Position numbers and translations under genes: made by a program | Assembly (NCBI GenBank): GCA_009760885.1 | Contig: CM019717.1 | Coordinates: 49,105,366 to 49,169,365 of the forward strand | Length of the DNA stretch: 64,000 nt | Direction: 5' to 3' | Source: Achatina immaculata | Lineage: Eukaryota > Mollusca > Gastropoda > Stylommatophora > Achatinidae | In this document: positions 12,430 through 24,200 of the stretch, piece by piece | How the letters are laid out: each line of letters begins with the position of its first letter | Position numbering within the stretch: position 1 is the first letter of the stretch | Notes under the pieces: generated by a model | The model's input: the letters and a program-made list of their open reading frames with translations, nothing else | The model's database searches: none | Told to the model about the DNA's origin: nothing

Positions 12430-13840
12430 GATAAACTATTATGACTGGACACTGACAAATGTAAACAGAAGAAACAGACGAATAGAAAAGGCAGACAAAA
12501 TGACGCTGAGAAAGTGAAATGTTAAAAGAAGGACAAAGTAAAAAAGGCCAACATGGCCATCCGGCAAGTGAAATAACAAGGTGACAACAAATAGTCGACG
12601 CATGAAACTCTATGAAAAGGATGACAGACAGATAGTTGCCGATAGGCCCCCAAATGCTCGAGAACAACTTGCCAGAGGCGATAAATGGGACAGTGATGGC
12701 AGACGGATTTAAGAAAAGCCAAAAAGACTTGATGGCAATGGATAGTCTGTGAACTGGACACGATGAATAAAGAAAAGGACTAGCAATCAGACAAGTACAG
12801 GTAGAAAGTGCCACAGGTAAAGGGCTGGTCATTCAACAACACTAACCTGGCAGGTTATATGTCTCAAGAACCAATCAGGATACATGTAGAAACCAGTGGA
12901 GATCATGGGGAGGAGCAGAAATACCGATTAGTCAGTCCATCAAGCTGGACTTCAAGATAAAAAGAGGGACCACAGAGGATGCAAGGATCGGAGGATGTGA
13001 AAGCAGAAGGTGCAAAGATCCAGAGGAGGTGCAGGAGAGTGCACGGAGAGGTACGCACAGACTCGGGAGCAGAATTAAAACCCTGACACCAAAGTACTCA
13101 GAGACGAAGATAACCAGATACTCTGCAATGAATAAACTATGATACTCGGACACTCACATAGAGACTCAGATAAGTAGATTGAGACCAAGAGAACTGTGCA
13201 GACTGAATTAGACAGAAGTGCACCTTGCTAAATAGACAGAGAGATATAGAAGCAGATGGCCATGCTGATGTGATGAAACTATGAGCTAGTTTGATACAGG
13301 TTCTTTGGAGAGCTGGTGAATAGATGTCAATACTGTGAGTATGGAACTGCAAGATCTGGACTTATATTTCATTGACAGTTCATTTAACGAGGTCCAGGTA
13401 GACCAGACTAATCTGTTTATAAAGAATGAATTCGTTGATAGCTCCTGAGAGCGACAGAGATATAAATCGTTCACTAAGGTTCGAGTTACTCAGGTTCATA
13501 TAAAGATTCAAGGTTCTTGTTGTTTATGACTTTTCACACAAACTGTTGGAAAAACAACATCCATGTTTACAACCGTGTGTAAATAAACTTGTATTTATTG
13601 TTCCGGCCAAATGGACTTCACGAACCTGTGTAAGACGTATTCAACGTGAAGACATTCTGTATAACAATATATAAAAGAGCAACATCAAACATTCAGCAAC
13701 ATAACTTGTGTTATACTGCCAGTTGTCTGTAAAGCTACACAATAAAAGCTTTCACTATAGTGAAGAATCTCCTGATATTTCATACTTGTTCACTTATGTA
13801 ACTACAATTCTGAAACCTGGTAGTAGATCATGCCGTTAAA
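12430..13840 (+). mobile_element. Possible LTR-retrotransposon remnant (LTR and leader-like 3' part)
   Basis: This block is less AT-rich and purine-rich. Its right end has a TATA-like ATATATAAAAG (13670s), an AATAAA about 65 nt later and then CCTGGTAGTAGATC, which resembles the primer-binding site that follows many 5' LTRs. No second LTR or open gag/pol frame was found. The 135- and 79-codon minus frames at 12.4-12.8 kb are overlapping frames without motifs. Confidence 0.3.
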
Positions 13841-13844
13841 AGCC

Positions 13845-14070
13845 ACTTTTTTTTCTAAATTAAAGATGTCATGCCTTCACCACTAATTTTTCTTAATGAA
13901 TAGGATTTTTTTTAAAACGCACGCAAGCACACACACACAGATATATATAAAATTGTCTATATATGCAAATAAAAAATGATCAGATTTGTTGCAGTTCTTC
14001 TTTTGTGAAGACTCTCAGGTATCAACTTGAATTTCACTTAAAAATGCAGAAGTCTGCCATAGTATGATGA
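13845..14070. other. Non-coding, short CA/TA repeat
   Basis: A CACACA/ATATAT tract near 13925-13960 and nothing else of note. Confidence 0.5.
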
Positions 14071-14072
14071 CA

Positions 14073-14262
14073 TCACCATACAGTCTGGCTTGGAATGATA
14101 CCACCCTTGGCAGCGCAGTTTATCTGATCTTGAATGCAGGGAAATCTTACAATGGGTTCCGGGGCTGCCTTTCCTGTGCTACAAGTGTACTGATCAGATG
14201 TGTCATCTTCTATCTGTTGTACATGTAATATGTCAATCTGTTGTGTGGAACATGAAGATCTT
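14073..14262 (-). CDS. Possible exon, unidentified, perhaps upstream of the 10.4-kb frame
   Basis: The minus-strand frame follows acceptor-like sites (CATTTTAAG, CACAACAG) and has coding-like composition (EDDTSDQYTCSTGKAAPEP, IVRFPCIQDQINCAAKGG). It could end at a weak donor ATG|GTGATG in phase 2, which would join in phase to the 10440 acceptor. Family unknown; could be chance. Confidence 0.25.
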
Positions 14263-14760
14263 AAAATGAGCATATTTTATAAAATAATCTGGCTAACCAC
14301 AGTCTCTTCTGTCACCAGGATTTTTGTCCCTATTTTAAAATTTTTAAAAATTGATTGACAATAAATATTGTTACTCACAAGAAAATGCTCAAAAGAGTTC
14401 ACGTGAACATTTTTAACTCAAATTACTACTTACATCCAAACATCAAAGTTCGGCACAAAAGTGCTGGCAGAAATTAATGGAAGAAACACACCTTTATGGT
14501 GTATCTAATGCAAAAAAAAAAACAAAACAATAAAAACTATTCCCAGTACAATCGGAGTCAAGAAAGTCATTCAGAAAAGGGATTATAGGTTGTACTACTC
14601 ATCGTGAAGACTTTGGTGAAATTTTAATAATTCCCTTATTTCAGACTGTTAAAGAATGTTGTATCATTATTATACAAAAACACAATGTTTACCCCTTTAT
14701 CGAATATTTAAAATAAAAGTCATTCAAAAATAGATTACATATTATCCATGATGTATAATC

Positions 14761-15084
14761 AATAAGAAGCTGCCTTTCTTAAAAACTTTCTAGATCTGGC
14801 TGTCGCACAGACTTTCAAATGTACCAACAAATTTCAGATCATAATCTGTTATTACATTGTTATTTTGAACATTACACAATTTTTTGAGTTAGTTTTGTGA
14901 TTTTCCTTTGAATGACAATTATAATAAGAAGCTGCCTTTCTTAAAAACTTTCCAGATCTGGCTGTTACACAGACTTTCAAATGTACCAACAAATTTCAGA
15001 TCATAATCTGTTATTACATTGTTATTTTGAACATTACACAATTTTTTGAGTTATTTTTATGATTTTCCTTTGAATGACAATTAT
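14761..15084 (+). repeat. 162-bp tandem duplication
   Basis: 14761-14922 and 14923-15084 are near-identical, both starting AATAAGAAGCTGCC. Few substitutions separate them, so the duplication is fairly young. Confidence 0.9.
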
Positions 15085-16920
15085 ACATGTATACATGTAT
15101 TAGCTGTATGTTAAATCCTTAATAATACATAAATCACATAGATAGTCCTCACTTTCTGATGGTGTTCTATTCAGATGGCCATGTTGAAAAGTAAAATGGA
15201 TGTAACATGAACTTCATAGCAGTGAATACTCAGCACTTTACTGTCAACAGACAGACATGTTTTAAAACATAAAAATAAACTAGAGTAAGATCATAATTTG
15301 TGCACGAACTTTAAAATAAGTGGTTTTACATTATATAACTACTGCATGCTGTAAAGAATGTAAATTTACAATAAAAAGTACTACTATTTCAATGGACCAA
15401 CAGTCAGAAAAACAAAATGTCAATGTCAGAAAGCAAAAGCACATAACTAGAGTGTTTAACACCAAGTGCAATTTTTTTAAAATTAATAACAACTGTACTA
15501 TACTATACTGTACTATATTAACAGTAACAAATAAAAATCTGGCCATAACTCTGCCCTCCTAAGAAATAACCTGATGGGATTAACATTATGCAAATATTTT
15601 TGTTTGCTAAATATTAAGAAAACAAACAACACAGCATAAAAATCAACACTGTCAGTGCTCCTGTCCCGTTATCAGTCACTTGATATTAATTTCCAAAAGT
15701 CAATTGTAGTCTTCCTAATGCAGACTAGGAATATAGCACATGAGTGATCAAGGTAAATGTCCATAAGAAACATAAATGTTTACTGTGCATAAAAGCTCAA
15801 AATGAATGCATATCATATCTGGAATACAATGCAAAAACATCATGTTTGAAGACATGTTCCATACTGTGGTGGAAGTGGCAGTGGTGCATGTTTTTCTTTC
15901 CTACTTGCTAATCAATAAGAAATTAATAAGAGGCAAAATACAAAATTCCTCTCAGAGATCCTGTTTGAAGAACAATATGCAACACTGACAAGTGCCATCA
16001 CACAGTAATGGTTATCCTGCATCTGTGAAACAGCTTCACTGTTCACTAAAATGATGAAACTGATCCCAGTTGTTCATTAACATCCCAGTATTCATTTCCA
16101 ACTAATATCCCACTTTGATATCATGTTTCTGAATGGCTGATAGTATTACATGGGGACAGATGACCAACTGCTTTACATTCTGCATCATAATCTTCAGTCT
16201 TTCACTATTATTAAGCATGACGGTTGCTAAAAAAAAGACAGAACAGTAGAACAGAATAATGCGGTTTGCTAAAACAAGGAGTTAAGAAATGTCCTGCTTG
16301 TACAAATAAGTACAACTAAATCACACTGACAAAGTATATTAGACTTGTACTTATATGGATATACAGTAAGAATATTAAGTTACCATAATATGTATTTTGT
16401 ATTATACTACATATATATACACACAAAATAATGGGATAAACAACCTAATTAATAAAAATTATTAATGATAATCATTAATTTAAAACAAAAACACAACTAT
16501 AGCAGCAGTTTCAAATATGAGAAAAAAATACTAGACAGTTTAACTCAGCATTTTTTAAAAAAAATATCTAGTAGACAGCTTTCAAATGAAAATGAGATTC
16601 AGTTCAGCAATTATTTTGAAATAGTGTAAATAATCCATGTACTGTAGCACAATGGCTGTTATATTAAATTACCATAACAAAAATAAGGGTTTTCTCTCAC
16701 CTTTTTTCCCCCACAATTTTCCCATACTGAAACATACTGTAGTTCCAACTTTCCTATAAAATGTTACATTTTTCTATACAGTTACCTGACTCCATGATAG
16801 AAATTTATCTTCTGGTCTGACTCTTGAGTCTAATTTATTTATCTCTTGTATTTTTCTAACTTTCGCTAAAACATTATCAGATATGACAGTATGAATATAA
16901 TTCTCTATAGATATCTGTTA
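15085..16920. other. Intergenic AT-rich stretch downstream of the Lys/Ser-rich gene
   Basis: Short frames at 15320-15562 and 15806-15988 lack motifs. Its right end holds that gene's 3' flank. Confidence 0.4.
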
Positions 16921-16922
16921 CT

Positions 16923-16928
16923 TTTATT
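16923..16928 (-). terminator. Polyadenylation signal for the Lys/Ser-rich gene
   Basis: The minus strand reads AATAAA inside an A-rich run, 114 nt beyond the stop codon at 17042. Position and orientation suit the 3' end of that gene. It is a short, common motif, so support is modest. Confidence 0.4.
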
Positions 16929-17041
16929 TTTTGTAATCACATGTCAGAGTTCTATACAGCAGTGGTGACAGCTACACTCCAGTTTTAACCATTGGATGAT
17001 TACACCATAAAGCAGAGCTGAATGTTACTGCACTAATTTCT

Positions 17042-18246
17042 CTAGGAAACTGTGCACTGCTGTGAATGTTTGCTATGGTTTAGAGCTGTGCTACTACTGA
17101 ATCTAATTTCCTCTTTTTCAAACTTATCCTCCTCAAATCCACTTTCTCCTGACTCTTCATTCACATCAGACTCTTCTTCCTCCTCCTTTCTCCCTGGATC
17201 TTCTGTTCCACTGGTTTCTGAAGCATTAAGATCTGGAACATTCAGGCTTCTACTACTGGAAATGAATAATGATCTCTTGGTCACCTTGTTTCCCTGCTCT
17301 GCATTTAAACTCTGCCTGCCTAAGAATAGTGGCTGTTCAGTGTTGACTTTTCTTGCATCTCGAACATTGCTTCCTGCTCCAACTAGTGGTGTACCAAATG
17401 AAGTTGTGCAAAAAGATAATGCAGTACTTTCTGATGTCTTTGTGTGTCCAGTCTCAGCAATTCCTGAAGACGAAGCAGCTGCATCTTCATTATCCCCTCT
17501 TTGCCATGACCTATTCCAAATCTCTGATGACGTTACAGTCTTTCCTGGTGAAAAAGGACCTATCCTGTCCTGTCTTCTATAATTACTGTCATTATACTTT
17601 TGTGTTTCTGCATCAGCTCTCCATGGCGATATACCTCTCATACCTTGTCTTGGGTAACTTATTCCAGCACTCTGTGCAGATGTTGATGCCTTTATATTCC
17701 ATTCTTCAGCAGCAAGCTTCATTTTCGAAGAGTGGTGTGTGTCACTGATCTGCGATGGCAATGAAGTTTTCCTACCTGATCCACTGTAAATAACTTCTAC
17801 CCTTGTCCTTGAAGGTGATACTTCTGCAACTTTTCTTTCATAGGATGGGGTATTTTCTAACTCTTTTCTAAAACCAATGTCAAAGTTTCTCAAAGATGCT
17901 GCCATTCTCTGAGTTGGTGATGTAGCTTCAGCTCTCTTACTTCCATCCTTGATTTTTTTCAAACACACAGGAGAAGCTGAGGCAATTTTCCTGGACGGAT
18001 TTCTCTCAAATGTATGTGCATTTCCAAGCTTTGAAATAATGGTATCAGTTTTCTCAGCATATCTGCTTACTCTGCTCCTCTTTGGTGGAGGGGGGAGAGA
18101 TTTTCCCTTTGGTTTTTTCACTGGCACAGAAGATTTAATTTCCTGTACAGTCCTTTGACTAAAAAGTGGCTGTGAAATTTCCATTTGTTCTGAAATAATC
18201 TCGCTGGTCACAGTTTTTACAACCCCCCTCACTCTTGCTCTCTGTG
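17042..18246 (-). CDS. Terminal exon 4 of the Lys/Ser-rich gene with acidic tail
   Basis: The reading frame opens in phase right after a TTTCATCATAG acceptor at 18247 and runs 400 codons to the stop at 17042. It is Ser/Thr/Arg-rich with motifs such as PPPPKRSRVSRYAEK and FSPGK, then switches to a Glu/Asp-rich tail (GRKEEEEESDVNEESGES). The join to exon 3 relies on a 104-nt intron (18350-18247). The alternative is a frameshift at about 18250, because exon 3 otherwise stops there at TAG. Confidence 0.7.
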
Positions 18247-21200
18247 CTATGATGAAAGAGACTTCCTGGCCACAATTTTTTCTGACAATGGTGGATTCTT
18301 TCTGGACAAAAATCTTTTCTCTTTTGGTATATTAGCTATTGTCACTCTACCTGGAAGAATTCTTCTACTGACATTTTCATCCCTTCTATATTTCTTCTTT
18401 ACTGGAACCAGTATGGAAGTAAGAGGTTTTGTCCCTTTCATTCCAGCAGATGGTTTAGGAGAACTGTTTTTACTAAGAGATCCACTGGCTGATGGTTTTT
18501 CTATCTTCTTTGGAGAAATCAAATTATTCTTCTTTAATTTGGTATTTTCCTTCACCAAAACTGTATTAGATGTCTTTGAACTTTTACTATGTGTAAGTCT
18601 CACATTTTCTCTCTGCCTAGTGTCTTTGACATGATTTCTAACCAGAGGTACAGTAAGCTTATCAGCAGTAGAAGACTTTTTTGATTTTTCAGTGGCGGAT
18701 AATTTAGCTGTTTCCTTCTTGGAATAGCTTGGAGCTTTCCTCTTCCTCTGGCCTGCCGAAAATTTGTGTGCCTTTTTCTTTTGTCTCAAATAGGACACTC
18801 TATTTTCATGTTCTAGAGATGGTTTTTGTGGCGGTAAATCTGATTTATGAGACTTTCTAAGAATGACGTCAACTAAAGGACTAGAAATCTTTCTTGCAGG
18901 GAAGACAGTTGAAGATTTCCTTTTATCAGCAACATCCAATTTCTTCAAGTCATTTTTAGACTGTGCTGGTTGGACTATTTCTCTAACAAGCATTATCTTT
19001 GGTATGTTTTTCATGGAAGATGCTGACTTTTTGGAAGTTTTTGCAAAAGGCATTTTGGGAGTTTTTCCAGCAATTTTTCTATTTTTTGTCTCTAACAATT
19101 TCTTTCCAGTCCCATGTAACTCTGAAGCAGATTCTCTCTTCACTTGCACAGCAGAATGTTCTGAAGTTACATTAATAACTTGGGAGGGTGATGTATATAT
19201 TCTTCTTAGTGGTAATTTTCGTGATGGAGATGCTGACATTCTCAGTTTATTCCTGGGAGAGGCTGCTTCAGATTTCCTCAGTGCTCTCTTCAACTGCAAC
19301 ATGCAACTGCTAGAATCACTGCTAGCATCTTTCACAGGATCTTCACTTTCATCATTCTCAGCATTTTTCCTCTTCATCCTTCTTTCTGCTGATGGTGCAT
19401 TAGAACTCTTCAGTGAAGAATATGATGACTGTTGCTTTTTACCAGGCAATGAGCTCCTCTGCACTTTTTTTGTTGCATTTGCAGTCCTTCTATGCTTCAT
19501 TCCAGATATTATATTAGATCCAGTTCCTGCATCATTCTTAATCTGAACAACCTCCTGGGCATGCCTATGGCTATAAGGCAGACTTTTATTTCTATTAGGA
19601 GCATATTTTGGTAGAGAATGGCTAGATGTGATCGATTTGGAGGGACGTTTTATATGAGACACTTTTGTGGGAGATGCTCTGATATTTCTTGATTTTTGCT
19701 TTTTCACATGCAGCGGCTGCACAGTTGTTTTATGTAAAGTGGATGCTGACACTGACTTTCTGAACCTCCTGGAAACAGGCTGCTGAGGAACTGCTTCTGT
19801 AACAAGGGAGAGTGATGCCTGCTTTCTGCTCTGTAATGGTTTTATTCCTTTTTTTAATGATCTTCTGGCTGACAACAATGGCTTATAACCAGGGGAGATA
19901 TTTAGAAACTGACTTCCTGCATTTCTATTCTGACCTGCTGCAACTGTAGCTTTTTTTATATTAGCATTTTTATTTCTTCTTTCTGCTGATATGAGAGTAC
20001 TTTTCTGTGCAGATATTAAGAGCTTTTTATTTTTTGCAGATTGCAGCCTCTTAACTTCTTTTTTCATCTGCTTTGGAGTCTGTCTTGTGCTTTTGTTCAC
20101 CTTTTCATGAAAAACCTTTTGTGTTTTTGTTTTGGTAATGGACTGTTTAGGAGTACCTTTATTAGCAAGAGAAGATGATTTCACCATTCTTGTTGACAAC
20201 ATCTTCAAGTTTTTCATCAGCGGTGGCGAAAGCAGCAATCTCGATGCAGATCTGGTCTGAATCTTTTTAGGCAACGCAGCTATGACATCAAAGACTGCCA
20301 CAACGGCAGTTTTATTTCCCAAAACTTCTGTGTTTATGTTTTCTCCCACATCTGATGATATGCGATTTTTCTTGTGTGAATAAGACTGTATCTTTTTATT
20401 TTTACCATATGATGATCTCTTCACTGCTTTCTTTGTAAGGCCTGAAATACTTCTTTGCTTCCTGTTAGGTAATACACAAAACGCTCTTTGTTTTACAGTC
20501 AAGCCATTTTCAGGTTTCTTTTTCATATTTTTCACTGCAGAATCCTTTGCTGTCTTTACAAAGGAATAACCCACTGTTTGTTGCAGCCGTGAACCTTTGC
20601 TCCTTGAAACAAATTTTACTGTCTGTGATGAAGAGGTAAGTGATTTGTTATAATTTTTTTCCACTGATAAACTGGCATGTAAACTAGTAGCATGTGAAAG
20701 TGGCTTTTTCTTATTTCCTTTTAATGATTTTTTTGCAGCTTTGTGCATAAGGAGTATTGATTTGGCAGGCTGTGTTTTCTTTCTGACAACTGAAAGCTTT
20801 GGAGTTGTTTTCTGAACAAGAAGTGATGGTGATTTATCCTTTCTGCTTGATGGCTGTTTCAAGATTTTTATTGATGCAGAGCCTGATTTTCCTATACTTT
20901 TACTAGGTATAGCTTCAACAGAATCACCTTGCAAGCTTTTAGACAATGAAGTTGAGATATCTGTAACTGCTACAACAGCAGCTTTGTTTTCATCAAAATC
21001 ATCGTCCTTGCTTTTCTTTGGTGATGACAATGCAAGAATATTCTTTCGTACAGGAAGTGACCTTTGTTTCTTACCTAACAAGGCTTTCACCTTTTTATTT
21101 AACGGTCTTCTTTGTTTCTTCTTGTGTAATACATGAAACACTTGTTTCGTTGTGTTTCTTCCTTTCTTAGATGACTTTTTAAAATTATTCAACTTCTTGT

Positions 21201-24200
21201 TCACTTTAATAACTTTTGTAGCCTTTACAGCAGCAAACGAGGGATTCAGCTGCTGAAAGAGATGTGGTTCTATGCTACTTACTGCAGAATTTGCAGCTTT
21301 AACTGAAACTGATATTCTGCGTGTCTTTTTAATAGACAATCTGGGATTTACACTTCCTGCAACCAAAACTGATTTCTGTTTGCCTACATGTATTGAGTCC
21401 TTATATATTTTGTATGAAGGAGATTTTGCCTTTACTTTTCTTCTTCTCTCAGCAACGGTCTGTCTGGCAGCCGCACGGGAAACTAATTTCTGATTTTTTG
21501 GTAGTGTTAGCTTCAGTCTGTTTTCCAGCGGTGAAGGTTCTGATGCTCTTGATTTATTACTGGGAGAGACCATGGAAATACTACTCTGCCTTCTCATATA
21601 TGACATGCCTGAGGTGTCCTGAACTGACACAGCTGCTGTTTTGTCTTTAATGTCAACAGCATTTTTCTTGTTTTTCTTTCCTGCCGTTGATCTGGTAGCA
21701 TTCTTCTGTGAAACACAGGGATGTCTTCGGCCTCTACTAGACAATGACTTCTGCATCCTTTTCTTTGCATGGCTTGGGATCTTTCTTTGCCTCTTACTGG
21801 ACAAAACATGAAGCATTTTTTGTTTTGCAACTCTTCCTTTCTTATTTAACTTCTGAAATTCTTTCAAATTATCATTCCTTCTAACTTCTTCACCATCCCT
21901 CACAGCCACCATAGAATGTTGCAGCACACTCTCACTTTCTCCACCAAGATAATAGGGTGGTGGTGACAGTGTAAATGATTTTTTTGTATTTCCTTCACCA
22001 GATACTTTTGGGGTTACTTTACCAGTGAACAACATGGACTCTTCTTCCGTGCTGTGTAATGAAGATGCTGAAGTCAATTTTCTCCTCCTCCTGGTAATGG
22101 ACGCTTTGGAAATTGCCTTTTTAACTTTAAAAGGTGACTTGTTCTTTCTGATTGGTGACAGTTTTAATTCTTGACTTGCTGAAGGTTTTCTTGCAGTTAT
22201 TATAGGAACTATGACTGGGATATCAAGCAGTGAAACTGCCTTTTTGCTTTCATTAGCTTCAGCACTTTTTTTGATATTTCTGGACCTAGATGAAGTGGAA
22301 GTACTGCTTTTTGCAGATGATAGTGATGTCTGATTCCGGTCAGACCTAACCTTTCTCTTTGGGGTGCTCCGAGTTTTCTCTTGCCTCTTGCTGGACAACA
22401 TATGAAACACTTTCTCTGCACTCCTCGTTTTCTTGGTTGACTGCTCACGACTATCTAAGTTGCCATCCACTGTTACATCTTTCTTTTCCTCAACAATGCT
22501 TCTGGAGTAACTGAAAAGTTTCTGAACCTGTGGCTGGTTCTTTATTTTTGCAGCAGATTCTGCTAATGATGGCAGCTCTGGAAAACTCACTGACAGCTTC
22601 TTACGAGACTTCTTTGGCTTCACACTGGACATCCTACTTCTGCCTGCACTTGCAAAGCTTCCATTCTCATTTGCTGGCTTTTTGATTCCACTAAATTTAT
22701 TAAATCCAATGACATCTATAATTTCTTCTCCTTCAGCAGATGAATAATCTAACAATTTCCTAGTCTGGAAACCAGACTTCTTTCTGCCAGATTCTAATGG
22801 TGTGGATGTATGCAAAGTCACAGACTGTGTTGCAATGGATTTCTCAGGGCTTAAAGACAACCTGGTTTTTTCACTGTTTTTCTTATAACCTTTCCTTATA
22901 GTTCTGCTTTTACTAGTATCTGTTATGCTGATTACAGAAACTTTGCCTGCCTCTTGAGGTTTGGAAAACCTACTTTCTTTACCTGCTATTTTCACCCTGG
23001 CTGTCTTTTTTGCTACTCTGACACTTCTTTTCTTCATAGCTTCATTCTGGAAAGTGTTCTCTGGAGAAAATGTGCCACTGGCCGATCTTATCTTCACATT
23101 TTGCAGAATATTATATGCCAGTCTGGGGACCATAAAATCTGTGGCATTACTGATCCCATTTTCCACTGTCTTTTGCTTCAGGGCAGATTCTCTTCTGTTG
23201 TTTCTGAAAATTGAAAAAAAAAAAAAAAAAAGTAACATGGGGTCAGAAACAAGACTGAAAACAATGTGCTTCTTATCATATTTTCACATTCATTCCTCAT
23301 TTCCTGTGCAAAATTTATGAAGTTATCATAAATTTCCCAAATATTAACTAATGTCTTAACACACCATTTTAAATATACTATCATAAATTTCAGCTATGAA
23401 AATGCTATGAAATTATACTTTTGTCAGCAATCTAAGATACTGAAACAACTGTTATTGCATGGCAATTTGTGTAAAGTTCCTTGAAGAGTTCCACAAAGAG
23501 TTAAATGTAATATTTTTTTTCAGTACTATTCAATGTGTACCTGATGAGGCTAATTTAATTTTTATAATAAAAAAAAAACCTGAACTGAACTTCATTTGTT
23601 TTAGTGTAATTCTGAAAAATTCAGTTCAGCTACATATAAAGGTAAAGGTAATCCTCTCATGCCTTAGAAGCACATAGGGATATGGTGTTAGTACCTATAG
23701 ACTTTACCATATGATGGAATGCTATCAAGAGACACTTTCATGTGATTTGGGATTGTGTTGTCATGATTTTTTATTCAGCCATCCATAATCATACCCCATG
23801 CTGTACAGGCATATAGGCTTGTCGTGTCTTACCTCCTGACCTGACCTCTATCATTCTTATCTGTCTTTTGTCAATACTTGTTATCATTTAAGTTATGATG
23901 AGGCAAGACTACGGAACCATTCCTGCCACCTGTAGTTTTTATACCTTCAATAGTTGTTCAGCATAAGACATGTCTACCATGAATTGCTTAAGTGGTCAAG
24001 TGGCATTTTTGAGTTTTTATCAAGGCATACCTTCTCTACATGCACTCTGTTTTGGCCTTGTTTTGAGCCATCAGTTGATGAAACCATTTTGGGAGGCTAT
24101 AGTCTTCACCATGAACAATGGTCTTCATATATGAGGAGTTCTGTTAAGCCCTGATTTAGGCTGCAGGTGTAATATGGGAGTTCCCATGAGAACAAACTCA

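Noticed and set aside
12425..13352. Minus-strand frames of 71-135 codons as a membrane protein gene
   Set aside because: Three overlapping frames are all open because of base composition; there is no start context, splice pattern or stable domain.
18863..19546. Plus-strand open frame of 227 codons, and neighbours at 17052-17748
   Set aside because: They lie antisense to the Lys/Ser-rich exons. Long antisense frames are expected opposite Lys/Ser codons (Phe/Leu-rich translations), and there is no splice or motif support.
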